Positions 1 through 5,593 are shown, counted from the first letter of the stretch. The stretch: 5,593 nucleotides of DNA from Candidatus Zhuqueibacterota bacterium 4484_188 (GCA_002049825.1 MVCZ01000163.1:1-5593), one strand, 5' to 3'. Numbers and translations are program-made. The notes: generated by a model not told the origin, from the letters alone.

Positions 1-1859
1 GTTGGCTGCATCGGCGCTTTGGCAAAGTTGTAGTCGTTGTCGTAGATTACCTGGATAGTTCTTTTGTTGCGCAAGATGTCCGGGTTATCGTTTCCAAAGG
101 CAAGCGCAATGGCGTAGCGCTGGGTGCGTTCGTCCAAGACCATCCCGTTTATGGTGTCAACGGCAAAGCGAACAAAACCGCTACCGTAGGTAAACGCCAC
201 ATCCGTTTGCCAGTCGCTGGTAAAGTGGAACGTTCCCGGTTGTAATTGTTCGTCCCAGTATTGCTGGTCGTTATCCATCCAGCCGCTGTGCGGTTTAAAG
301 TAAGCGGAAGTTAAACCCACCTGGTCTGATTCATCATTGTCGGTGAATTCAAAATTGGGTTCGCCCACGTCCGGAACACCGTTTAATTCCCCTTCGTCCG
401 GTCCGTTATATTCAAAATCTTCCGGACCCAGACCATCGTGCCCCTTGTCGTCATTTATGGGTTCAATATCCAGTACGCCGTTGTTGTTTAAATCCTCACC
501 GTAATCCAGAATCAGGTTGTGGTTAACATCTTCATTATCGAAAACGCCGTTGCCGTTCAGGTCTTCCCAGGGTGTCCAGTCGTCGTCGTCGTCCTCGCCG
601 TTCAACTGGCTTTCGTCAATCATACCGTCTTCGTCGTTGTCGGTACTGTCGAATGCCAGACCGGGGCTTTCCAGGAAAGCGAAACCGAAATATCCGATGG
701 GCAAACCGGTGTCCAGCTCCCTGCCGCCCAAATTCCAGGTGTAGGTAATATCGTCGAAGGTATCGAAGTCGGCATCGTCATTGTTTGCCTGCCCGCCCAT
801 GTCCGGGTCAACCAACATGCCCACCACACATTTTTCCAGGTTTTTACCGTTATTGGTTATATCGTATATATTAATCAAAATATCTTCTGCTAAGCGGGCA
901 TTCCACTGGTAGGTGCGCGCTTCGATGGTCACACCTAAGCCACGCCGTCCGTTGGGCCAGCCCAGGGTGTCGCCGGGAAAAGGATAGTAATCGAATTCAT
1001 CGTTTTCCCGGTCATCCATCACGTAGTAGGATTCCTGGTCACCGCGAACGTAAGCCCCAAACTCGCCGTTCCATCGACCGGCACGTTTGCCGGGTACTTC
1101 ATCGCCGGGTTGGCGGTCATCGCCCGGATAGCTGCCTACCGGCCAATATTCCGGCCAGGTCTGTTTCTGGCTGCTTAGTGCAAACCAGCCGACGACGTTC
1201 TGCAGGTGTAAATCCAGTTCGCCGTTTCCGTTAAAATCTTCTATCGGTTGCAGGATACCGTCTCCCTCGCCAGGATCATTGGTGTTAGGAACGCCGTCTT
1301 CCCCGACGTCTTCGCTAATTCCCCCGACCAACGGCGTGGTTAGCGCGTCCGGTTCATCCAGGTTAAAGTATTTCGGTAGCGGCATAAAATGGTAACCATG
1401 CGTCCCATCCGGGGCTTTCTCGCCAAATTTATAATAATCGGAAACGATAGCAATTGAATCTCCATGAGCATCGACAACTTCTGCAGCAACATAAAAATAT
1501 GCTCCAAAAATATAATCAACCATTTTTTGTCCCTTTGGCCAGGAAATTGGACGATTTCGATATTCATTCTGTTCTGGAGCATCGGATAATAATCCATTAT
1601 TGAAAATTTTTCCTGTTACTAAGTTTCCATCCAAATTTGTGTCACGTAAATAGCGAACATTCCCTTCCTGCTGAGCGGCACTGGTTTTGCCAAAACGGGA
1701 AAAACTTCGGGAACTGCGAATAGCACTTCGCGCCAGGGAACCCTTTTTGTGCTTCTTGGCATTTTTTTCCGAAATCCCCGCATATAAAGTTGTGGCTCCA
1801 AACAAGAGGGTGAACATCAGAAACAATTGTGTTCTTTGCCTGAGTTTGAAAAAAATCAT
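1..1859 (-). CDS. Asp-rich exported protein with EF-hand-like calcium loops, function unknown (3' end beyond window)
   Basis: An uninterrupted minus-strand frame of 619 codons runs from ATG at 1859 to the left edge with no stop, so the gene is partial. The ATG has GAGG at 1868-1871 (8-nt spacer). Residues 1-27 form a signal peptide: basic start (K5, R7, R9), a hydrophobic LFLMFTLLF core and cleavage near LYA-G. There is no lipobox Cys; the only Cys is C344. A Lys/Arg/Ser-rich stretch (about 30-60) precedes the globular part. Segments such as DQESYYVMDD (274-283) and LAEDILINIYDITNNG (323-338) match, from memory, a family of large hypothetical secreted proteins in KSB1/Calditrichota-like genomes. 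Acidic loops of the DxNxNGxxD type lie at 208-216, 407-415, 433-441, 444-452 and 456-464, like dockerin or thrombospondin type 3 calcium loops. The gene follows the TonB-dependent receptor by 43 bp, so co-transcription is likely. Role and ligand are unknown. It is not recognisably SusD. Confidence 0.85.
   Translation of the reverse strand, partial: MIFFKLRQRTQLFLMFTLLFGATTLYAGISEKNAKKHKKGSLARSAIRSSRSFSRFGKTSAAQQEGNVRYLRDTNLDGNLVTGKIFNNGLLSDAPEQNEYRNRPISWPKGQKMVDYIFGAYFYVAAEVVDAHGDSIAIVSDYYKFGEKAPDGTHGYHFMPLPKYFNLDEPDALTTPLVGGISEDVGEDGVPNTNDPGEGDGILQPIEDFNGNGELDLHLQNVVGWFALSSQKQTWPEYWPVGSYPGDDRQPGDEVPGKRAGRWNGEFGAYVRGDQESYYVMDDRENDEFDYYPFPGDTLGWPNGRRGLGVTIEARTYQWNARLAEDILINIYDITNNGKNLEKCVVGMLVDPDMGGQANNDDADFDTFDDITYTWNLGGRELDTGLPIGYFGFAFLESPGLAFDSTDNDEDGMIDESQLNGEDDDDDWTPWEDLNGNGVFDNEDVNHNLILDYGEDLNNNGVLDIEPINDDKGHDGLGPEDFEYNGPDEGELNGVPDVGEPNFEFTDNDESDQVGLTSAYFKPHSGWMDNDQQYWDEQLQPGTFHFTSDWQTDVAFTYGSGFVRFAVDTINGMVLDERTQRYAIALAFGNDNPDILRNKRTIQVIYDNDYNFAKAPMQP
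468..563 (-). repeat. Three tandem calcium-loop-like motifs within the Asp-rich protein
   Basis: Residues 433-464 of the exported protein contain three successive loops, DLNGNGVFD, DVNHNLILD and DLNNNGVLD, starting 11 and 12 residues apart (D433, D444, D456). Each carries acidic or amide side chains at positions 1, 3, 5 and 9 and a hydrophobic residue at position 8. This is the spacing of EF-hand-like or dockerin loops and thrombospondin type 3 repeats. A related loop, DNDEDGMID, lies just upstream at 407-415, followed by a GEDDDDW cluster. Calcium binding is inferred from the pattern, not demonstrated. Confidence 0.6.
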
Positions 1860-1902
1860 CTACTCATCCTCGGTTTTATAATTTGCTCGATTTATTATCT
1901 TC
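1860..1902 (-). other. 43-bp intergenic gap inside the receptor/Asp-rich protein operon
   Basis: The AT-rich gap between the receptor stop (TAA at 1903-1905) and the next start holds a Shine-Dalgarno sequence. It shows no GC-rich hairpin followed by a T run, so no intrinsic terminator is visible. This supports transcription of both genes as one unit. Confidence 0.55.
1868..1871 (-). promoter_or_regulatory. Ribosome binding site of the Asp-rich protein gene
   Basis: On the minus strand GAGG sits 8 nt before the ATG at 1859. Another ATG lies in the spacer (1865-1867), but its frame closes after three codons (ATG AGT AGA TGA), so 1859 is the productive start. The frame from 1859 also begins directly with a signal peptide. 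Confidence 0.6.
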
Positions 1903-4629
1903 TTAAAAATTAAATTCTAAACCGAATTGAATTTTCCTCGGTCTGGAAAAATGATCAGGGTGCGTATAAATTTCCTTGTTGGTGAAGAGCCCTTCATTTT
2001 CAACGATCAGGTCATCCCGTTTTTGAATTTCCGGTAATTTGGCAATTTCGTCTGCCTTTCCGCTGATACTCCAGTCATTCCTTTTTACGAAATTCAGATA
2101 TGCATTGAGTGTGTGGCGTTGGTCCCAGTCCAGGAAGAGAATTTTCCGCTCGGGAAATACATCTGATTCACCGCCCAGGCGGGTTGCCGATTGGATTAAA
2201 AACAGCGCAGACGGATCGGATGAACTGCCATTGGCAAAAGCCAGTGTGTAGTTAATTCCGCCGGTTACAAAACCGCTGCGTTTGGTAATGTCTATGGTAA
2301 TTCCCTTGGAATATCCATAGTCGCGGTTGATATACCGTGTGTAGGTTACGCCGTCAATGGTAGTCAATTGCTCAATTCCTAACAGGTTTTTAAAATCCTT
2401 ATAGTAAGCGGTAATATCAACGCCAATGTCCCGGGTAATTGCCTGCTGTAGGCCGATTTCGTAAGCGATGGTTTTTTCTGCTTCCAGGTCGGCATTCCCC
2501 AACCGGCGACCCTCCAGTTGAAAACGAGTCATGGTAACCAGGGGCGCGTTGTACATTCGGGAATAGGGTGGCATCTGGAAAAAATGACCATAGGAGCCGT
2601 GAAATGCCCCGTTCGATGATATGGGAAAAGAGATTCCCAACCGGGGACTGAATTGGTATTTGACCTTGGCATCTTTCAGATTAATGTCGCTGCCTAAGTT
2701 GAAAGACTCGGTGCGGTAGTTGATTGGTACTTTTTCGTTGGGGTCGAACACATCCAGGCGCAATCCCATGTTGATAATGATTTGATTGCTTAATTCCAAC
2801 TTGTTCTGAATATATGCGGCAATTTCCAACGGTTTGATCTGGTAATCGCGGTAAAGCGCCACCTCTTCACGTCCCACTTCTTCAATGCGTTTGGCATGGA
2901 AGGTGTCTTCCCAATTCTGCCAATATTGATTCAATGCGGTCCAGTAATCATCGAAAGACATCTGGGCGGGATCGATTATGGTTGTGTCCCCGCCAACTAT
3001 CATTTGGTAGCCGCGCAGCGGCCAGTCGTAATTTTGCCAGGTAGGTGTTACGCGGAATCCCCGTTGGTAGATGTCAATGTAATTCTGTTTCACCGAAAAG
3101 CCGGTTTTCACAAAATTATGATTATCAACCTGCCAGTTAAAATCGCCCTGCACCAGGTACTGATCGTTGAAGCTCCTGCCGGGAGCGCCGCCGTAAAGGG
3201 AACTGGTTCCGCCTAAGGAAAATACGTTTCCCCCGGATGTACCGGTAGAAGCGGACGAGAATAGTTGAATGCCGTCATCGCCGGGGAATCGGGCAATTTT
3301 ATTATCTTTGCGGTAAAAGAAATCGCCGTCATCTCTCTGGTATGACAGAACCAGATTGTAAAAAAATCTCTTCGATGGGGAATGCTGGAAGCGCAGAAAC
3401 TGCGAATATGACCATTCCCTGGCGGTTCCGTAATCGTCCGGCGCATAGCGAAAAAATTGATCGTTTCCCTGGTTGTCCGGGTCTAAGGGACCCTTGGTCT
3501 CCTGAAAGGAACCGAACGCGGTGTAGGTTAAAGACATCTCCGATGAAATCAAAAAGTTCAGTTTTGCCTGAATGGAACCGTAATTACTGGTACTTAATGG
3601 TCCGCGTGAACGGTCTCCGGTTGCCAATGAATCCGGGATGGGAATCACCGTTCCGGAAGTCAGGTTCTGAAATTGCCCCCATTCCCGGTATGCGGCAATC
3701 TTCCAGCCGTCCACACTGTTAAAGCGCCGTTCGTACCAGTCGGTGTTCTCAAACCGATGATAACGGGTGTTAATCACAAAACCCAGTTTGTTTGGGATAA
3801 TTGGTCCGGTCAAACCCAGCTCAATGTTGCGTTCCGCGGCGGGATTGAAATTGTTTATTCCTAAAAAGACATCGTCTTTAGTACTCATCCAGTCGCCGGC
3901 GTAGGTATTGATGTTTGTTTGGAATTTACTCGCCGGTCGTTTAGTAACGATATTAACCACCCCGGATTGTGCCTGCCCGTATTCGGCATTGAAAGTTCCG
4001 CTGATCACTTCAAGCTCTTCAACCATATTGTTGTCTATTTCCACCAGGCTGCCGCCGGCTTGGCTAAAGGAATTGGTGACCGGAATTCCGTCAATTACAT
4101 AAGATACTTCACGGGAACGCCCGCCGCGGAAATGGAGTTGACCATTTGTCTCGACCACACCCGCCTGTAATTCCAGCACTTCCTGCATCTCGGTCACCGG
4201 CATTGCTTCAACTGTCTCGGAAGTAACTATTGCTGCGGTGTGGGTGCGATCCATCTCGATGGCAGGACGTTCTGCCTGCACAACAATCTCTTCGCCTTCC
4301 ACCGCCTGCGGTGCCAACTGTAGGTTCCGGGTAGTCGTTCGATCAACGCTCACCCGAATATCTTCTATTTTTACCGATGCATACCCAACATAGTAAACGG
4401 CAAGAATGTATTTTCCCGGAGGAACGTTTATGATAATATAATATCCGTCCTCATCGGTAGAAGCTCCCATGCCGGTGCCTTCCAGGACTACGTTTGCACC
4501 GATAAGTGCCTCGCCTGTATTTTTATCTTTTACGGTTCCCACAATCTTCCCGGTTGTGCCGGCAAAAATTGTTGTACTGAACAGAAGGAGGATAGTGACA
4601 GTGCTGATGACTGTGTGCAATGTTTTCAT
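1903..4629 (-). CDS. TonB-dependent outer-membrane receptor with N-terminal carboxypeptidase-like regulatory domain
   Basis: This complete 908-residue protein should import a ligand across the outer membrane using TonB/ExbBD energy. The signal peptide covers residues 1-23 (MKTLHTV, hydrophobic core, cleavage at IFA-G). A carboxypeptidase-regulatory-like beta-sandwich follows at about 27-106 (GKIVGTVKDKNTGEALIGANV, then DEDGYY and NVPPGKY). EEIVVQAERP at 113-122 looks like a TonB box. The plug spans about 123-231, with RGGRSREVSYVIDGIPV and EYGQAQSGVVNIVTKRP. The rest is a beta-barrel with typical strand patches (SPRLGISFPIS, YGHFFQMPPYSRMY, ITAYYKDFKNLLG), ending in FGLEFNF with the C-terminal Phe of outer-membrane proteins. 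No Cys was seen. The length fits large SusC-like or TBDR proteins. The start at 4629 is preferred because it begins the signal peptide and has AAAGGGG upstream. It precedes the Asp-rich protein by 43 bp. The substrate cannot be deduced; the fold and class are clear. Confidence 0.95.
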   Translation of the reverse strand: MKTLHTVISTVTILLLFSTTIFAGTTGKIVGTVKDKNTGEALIGANVVLEGTGMGASTDEDGYYIIINVPPGKYILAVYYVGYASVKIEDIRVSVDRTTTRNLQLAPQAVEGEEIVVQAERPAIEMDRTHTAAIVTSETVEAMPVTEMQEVLELQAGVVETNGQLHFRGGRSREVSYVIDGIPVTNSFSQAGGSLVEIDNNMVEELEVISGTFNAEYGQAQSGVVNIVTKRPASKFQTNINTYAGDWMSTKDDVFLGINNFNPAAERNIELGLTGPIIPNKLGFVINTRYHRFENTDWYERRFNSVDGWKIAAYREWGQFQNLTSGTVIPIPDSLATGDRSRGPLSTSNYGSIQAKLNFLISSEMSLTYTAFGSFQETKGPLDPDNQGNDQFFRYAPDDYGTAREWSYSQFLRFQHSPSKRFFYNLVLSYQRDDGDFFYRKDNKIARFPGDDGIQLFSSASTGTSGGNVFSLGGTSSLYGGAPGRSFNDQYLVQGDFNWQVDNHNFVKTGFSVKQNYIDIYQRGFRVTPTWQNYDWPLRGYQMIVGGDTTIIDPAQMSFDDYWTALNQYWQNWEDTFHAKRIEEVGREEVALYRDYQIKPLEIAAYIQNKLELSNQIIINMGLRLDVFDPNEKVPINYRTESFNLGSDINLKDAKVKYQFSPRLGISFPISSNGAFHGSYGHFFQMPPYSRMYNAPLVTMTRFQLEGRRLGNADLEAEKTIAYEIGLQQAITRDIGVDITAYYKDFKNLLGIEQLTTIDGVTYTRYINRDYGYSKGITIDITKRSGFVTGGINYTLAFANGSSSDPSALFLIQSATRLGGESDVFPERKILFLDWDQRHTLNAYLNFVKRNDWSISGKADEIAKLPEIQKRDDLIVENEGLFTNKEIYTHPDHFSRPRKIQFGLEFNF

Positions 4630-4639
4630 AACCGTATGA

Positions 4640-4646
4640 CCCCTTT
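4640..4646 (-). promoter_or_regulatory. Ribosome binding site of the TonB-dependent receptor
   Basis: AAAGGGG on the minus strand lies 10 nt before ATG 4629. This supports the start at MKTLHTV over the in-frame TTG at 4704, which has no signal peptide directly after it and would lie only about 6 nt from the predicted transcription start. Confidence 0.6.
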
Positions 4647-4716
4647 GATTATAGAAACTAAAATACAGCTTGTTATGTATGTTAAAATTTGACACAAAGA
4701 TCAAAATTTAGCTTAT

Positions 4717-4745
4717 ATTATACAAAATAAAATCCGCTAAAACAA
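4717..4745 (-). promoter_or_regulatory. Sigma70-like promoter of the receptor operon
   Basis: The minus strand reads TTGTTT (4740-4745), exactly 17 nt of AT-rich spacer (4723-4739), then a perfect TATAAT (4717-4722). The predicted transcription start is near 4710, giving a leader of about 80 nt before ATG 4629. The canonical spacing makes this the best promoter in the window. The Bacteroidota-type TAnnTTTG element is not exactly matched; only a 7-nt TATTTTG is present in the spacer. Confidence 0.6.
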
Positions 4746-4748
4746 ATT

Positions 4749-4766
4749 GATGATAAATATATCATC
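4749..4766. promoter_or_regulatory. Perfect 7-bp inverted repeat beside the receptor promoter, candidate operator
   Basis: GATGATA and TATCATC form perfect arms around the 4-nt spacer AATA. The centre lies about 47 bp upstream of the predicted transcription start of the receptor operon, immediately next to the -35 box. That is a usual place for an activator dimer. No regulator is encoded in the window and the motif is not one I can assign to a family. Confidence 0.4.
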
Positions 4767-4776
4767 TGTTTAAAGA

Positions 4777-4787
4777 ATGAACCATTT
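4777..4787 (+). repeat. Left copy of a direct repeat flanking the repetitive intergenic DNA
   Basis: ATGAACCATTT here matches GTGAACCATTT at 5083-5093; the ten bases TGAACCATTT are identical. The two copies are 306 bp apart and bracket the REP-like units and the heptanucleotide array. This could be a target-site duplication, a repeated regulatory site, or chance in AT-rich DNA. Confidence 0.35.
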
Positions 4788-4794
4788 GCATAGG

Positions 4795-4844
4795 GGCTGA
4801 AGCCGTCATTACGCTGCGCTGTCATTATGGCTAAAGCCGTCATT
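4795..4844. repeat. Two direct copies of a REP-like unit with GGCTNAAGCC core
   Basis: GGCTGAAGCCGTCATT (4795-4810) and GGCTAAAGCCGTCATT (4829-4844) differ at one base and start 34 bp apart. Each begins with a short palindrome, GGCT-NA-AGCC. Short palindromes of this type that recur between genes resemble REP elements. The second copy runs directly into the heptanucleotide array, sharing its GTCATT. Confidence 0.5.
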
Positions 4845-4977
4845 GGTCACTGGTCATTAGTTACCGGTTGTTGGTTGGTGGTCACTGGTAGCTGGTGGTT
4901 AGTAAATGCTGTCTATTACCACTGCTACTGCTACTGCCACTGGTCATTAGCATCTTGTTACTGGCATCCGGTATCTG
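4839..4977 (+). repeat. Degenerate heptanucleotide tandem repeat, consensus near GTCAYTR
   Basis: The stretch parses into about twenty units with 7-nt period. The first eleven (4839-4915) keep strict phase: GTCATTG, GTCACTG, GTCATTA, GTTACCG, GTTGTTG, GTTGGTG, GTCACTG, GTAGCTG and so on. A more diverged middle (4916-4942) rich in CTACTG contains one 6-nt unit. Five units then resume at 4943-4977 (GTCATTA, GCATCTT, GTTACTG, GCATCCG, GTATCTG). Heptamer arrays of similar sequence are known from intergenic DNA of some bacteria, notably cyanobacteria. In one frame the array encodes a Trp-rich 7-residue periodic peptide that is not a credible protein. Confidence 0.7.
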
Positions 4978-4992
4978 TAAAACATTTTTACA
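4976..4992. promoter_or_regulatory. 17-bp perfect palindrome TGTAAAA-CAT-TTTTACA
   Basis: Seven-base arms flank a 3-nt spacer immediately after the heptamer array and 118 bp before the beta-helix gene start. Its size suits a dimeric repressor or activator site, and the right arm contains TTTACA, a possible -35 element. It formally fits TGTNA-N7-TNACA, the GlnR/TnrA consensus of Firmicutes, but those regulators are not expected in this lineage. A weak AT-rich hairpin is the alternative reading. Confidence 0.35.
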
Positions 4993-5082
4993 TATTTTGC
5001 AATTACCTGCTTCATAACTTCAATTATATGGTCGATAAAACAAGTGGCATGTTTTTTGTCGCTTTTTAGTTAGATTTATCGA

Positions 5083-5093
5083 GTGAACCATTT
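5083..5093 (+). repeat. Right copy of the flanking direct repeat
   Basis: GTGAACCATTT pairs with the copy at 4777-4787. It lies 16 bp before the start codon of the beta-helix gene, just upstream of its ribosome binding site, so it would be in the mRNA leader. Confidence 0.35.
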
Positions 5094-5096
5094 ACT

Positions 5097-5102
5097 GAAG
5101 GG
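5097..5102 (+). promoter_or_regulatory. Ribosome binding site of the beta-helix gene
   Basis: GAAGGG ends 7 nt before ATG 5110, ideal spacing. A second in-frame ATG at 5116 would be 13 nt away and would drop the first Lys of the signal peptide, so 5110 is preferred. Confidence 0.65.
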
Positions 5103-5109
5103 CAAAACA

Positions 5110-5593
5110 ATGAAGATGCGACTGATTTTCATTCTAATCATTTTCCCATATATTTCGTTATTTGCCACCCGATATTACGTGGATGATATTTCGTCCAATG
5201 GCTCCGGAACGCTTGGGAATCCGTTTAACAATATTCAATCGGCATTGTACGCTGCTCAGCCGGGAGATACTATAATGGTGTTTCCGGGGACATTTACCCC
5301 GGGTGTGGAAGTTGAAACTGTGCGGGATGGAACCGAAACCCAGAGAATCCTAATTCAAGCTTATGACGCCTCACAACCACCGGTTGTTACCCGTTCCGGT
5401 CGGGTGTTTGAATTTAGGCATAGCCATATCACGCTGGACAGATTTATTCTTGATGGACAGTTTGGTAACAGAGATGTAGTTAGTATAAAATGGGGAGCTA
5501 ACTACACTATCATGCGAAACTGCGAGGTGAAGAACGGAGCGCGCGACGGAATCGATCTGGGTTCTGCGAACGATGTCCTTATTGAGAATTGCC
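5110..5593 (+). CDS. Exported right-handed beta-helix protein, pectate-lyase-like fold (3' end beyond window)
   Basis: The frame is open for 161 codons from ATG 5110 to the right edge. Residues 1-19 form a signal peptide (MKMRLIFILIIF, cleavage near LFA-T). The mature start YYVDDISSNGSGTLGNPF, then IQSALYAAQPGDTIMVFPGTF (residues 42-62), is the classic entry of parallel beta-helix proteins: the DUF1565 or PL6 chondroitinase-B-like pattern YYVsp.GsG..g.PF.tIq.Al..A.pGDtI.v..GtY. Helix rungs follow: ITLDRFILDG (107-116), YTIMRNCEVKNGARDGIDL (132-150) and VLIENC (156-161). This fold is used by polysaccharide lyases and by surface adhesins. The catalytic rungs would lie downstream, so enzyme activity cannot be judged. 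The gene diverges from the receptor operon and may or may not share its function. Confidence 0.85.
   Translation, partial: MKMRLIFILIIFPYISLFATRYYVDDISSNGSGTLGNPFNNIQSALYAAQPGDTIMVFPGTFTPGVEVETVRDGTETQRILIQAYDASQPPVVTRSGRVFEFRHSHITLDRFILDGQFGNRDVVSIKWGANYTIMRNCEVKNGARDGIDLGSANDVLIENC

Larger units (their letters stand above)
4630..5109. other. 480-bp divergent intergenic region without a gene
   Basis: This region separates the leftward receptor operon from the rightward beta-helix gene. The left third is AT-rich and carries the receptor ribosome binding site, leader and promoter and one palindrome. The centre holds repeats. The right part (4978-5109) holds a second palindrome and the beta-helix leader. 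No convincing -35/-10 pair was found for the rightward gene: TTGCAA at 4997 is followed by AT-rich DNA with poor spacing. An 80-codon open frame at 4827-5069 lies over the repeat and is not considered a gene. Confidence 0.7.

Noticed and set aside
517..893. Two overlapping plus-strand frames (75 and 124 codons) and a minus-strand frame at 620-829
   Set aside because: They are shadows of the Asp-rich gene; GAC/GAT runs read antisense give Val/Ile/Ser-rich strings. No signal or domain is seen.
1340..1801. Minus-strand frames at 1340-1597 and 1619-1801, suggesting a broken or frameshifted gene
   Set aside because: They lie in a different frame from the continuous reading frame 1859 to 1, which I followed codon by codon without a stop, so no frameshift is needed.
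1..1859. SusD-like lipoprotein annotation for the gene after the receptor
   Set aside because: There is no Cys in a lipobox position and no TPR-like helical sequence; the protein is Asp/Gly/Tyr-rich and beta-like.
2039..4170. Several 60-130 codon frames antisense to or out of frame with the receptor
   Set aside because: All are inside the well-supported receptor coding frame and have no recognisable domains.
4630..4704. N-terminal extension of the receptor to an in-frame TTG at 4704
   Set aside because: It would place 25 residues before a perfect signal peptide, has no ribosome binding site and starts almost at the predicted transcription start. ATG 4629 has AAAGGGG upstream.
4630..4710. 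Riboswitch in the receptor leader, such as a cobalamin type
   Set aside because: The predicted leader is only about 80 nt, AT-rich, with a weak TTTGA/TCAAA stem and no recognisable riboswitch core.
4795..4977. Possible CRISPR array
   Set aside because: The period is 7 bp with degenerate units and no unique spacers of 25-40 bp; the 16-bp pair occurs only twice.
4827..5069. 80-codon plus-strand frame with Trp/Cys/Tyr-rich product
   Set aside because: It is the translation of the heptanucleotide repeat (7-residue periodicity), with unnatural composition and no ribosome binding site.

Overview
The window looks like a chromosomal fragment of a Gram-negative bacterium from the FCB (Fibrobacterota-Chlorobiota-Bacteroidota) superphylum. 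It most resembles lineages such as Calditrichota, candidate division KSB1 or Marinimicrobia. This rests on protein style recalled from those groups: a TonB-dependent receptor with an N-terminal carboxypeptidase-like domain, followed by an aspartate-rich exported protein full of calcium-loop-like motifs. No marker gene is present, so the taxonomic call is an inference.

Layout. Minus strand, right to left: a sigma70-like promoter (about 4717-4745), a complete 908-residue outer-membrane TonB-dependent receptor (4629 down to 1903), a 43-bp gap without a visible terminator, then the first 619 residues of a large exported Asp-rich protein (1859 down to the left edge, where it is cut). Plus strand: the first 161 residues of an exported right-handed beta-helix protein start at 5110 and run off the right edge. 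The two transcription units diverge from a 480-bp intergenic region (4630-5109). This region holds two palindromes, two copies of a REP-like GGCTNAAGCC unit, a degenerate heptanucleotide tandem repeat of about 139 bp, and a 10-bp direct repeat (11 bp with one mismatch) flanking the repetitive part.

How it may work together. The receptor and the downstream Asp-rich protein are almost certainly co-transcribed. The arrangement recalls SusC/SusD nutrient-uptake pairs, but the second protein is not SusD-like and has no lipobox. The divergent beta-helix protein belongs to a fold common among polysaccharide lyases and surface adhesins, so a surface glycan-handling locus is possible but unproven. The window holds three genes, two of them partial. 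Most other open frames are antisense or out-of-frame shadows of these genes; the 80-aa frame at 4827-5069 is a by-product of the intergenic repeat.
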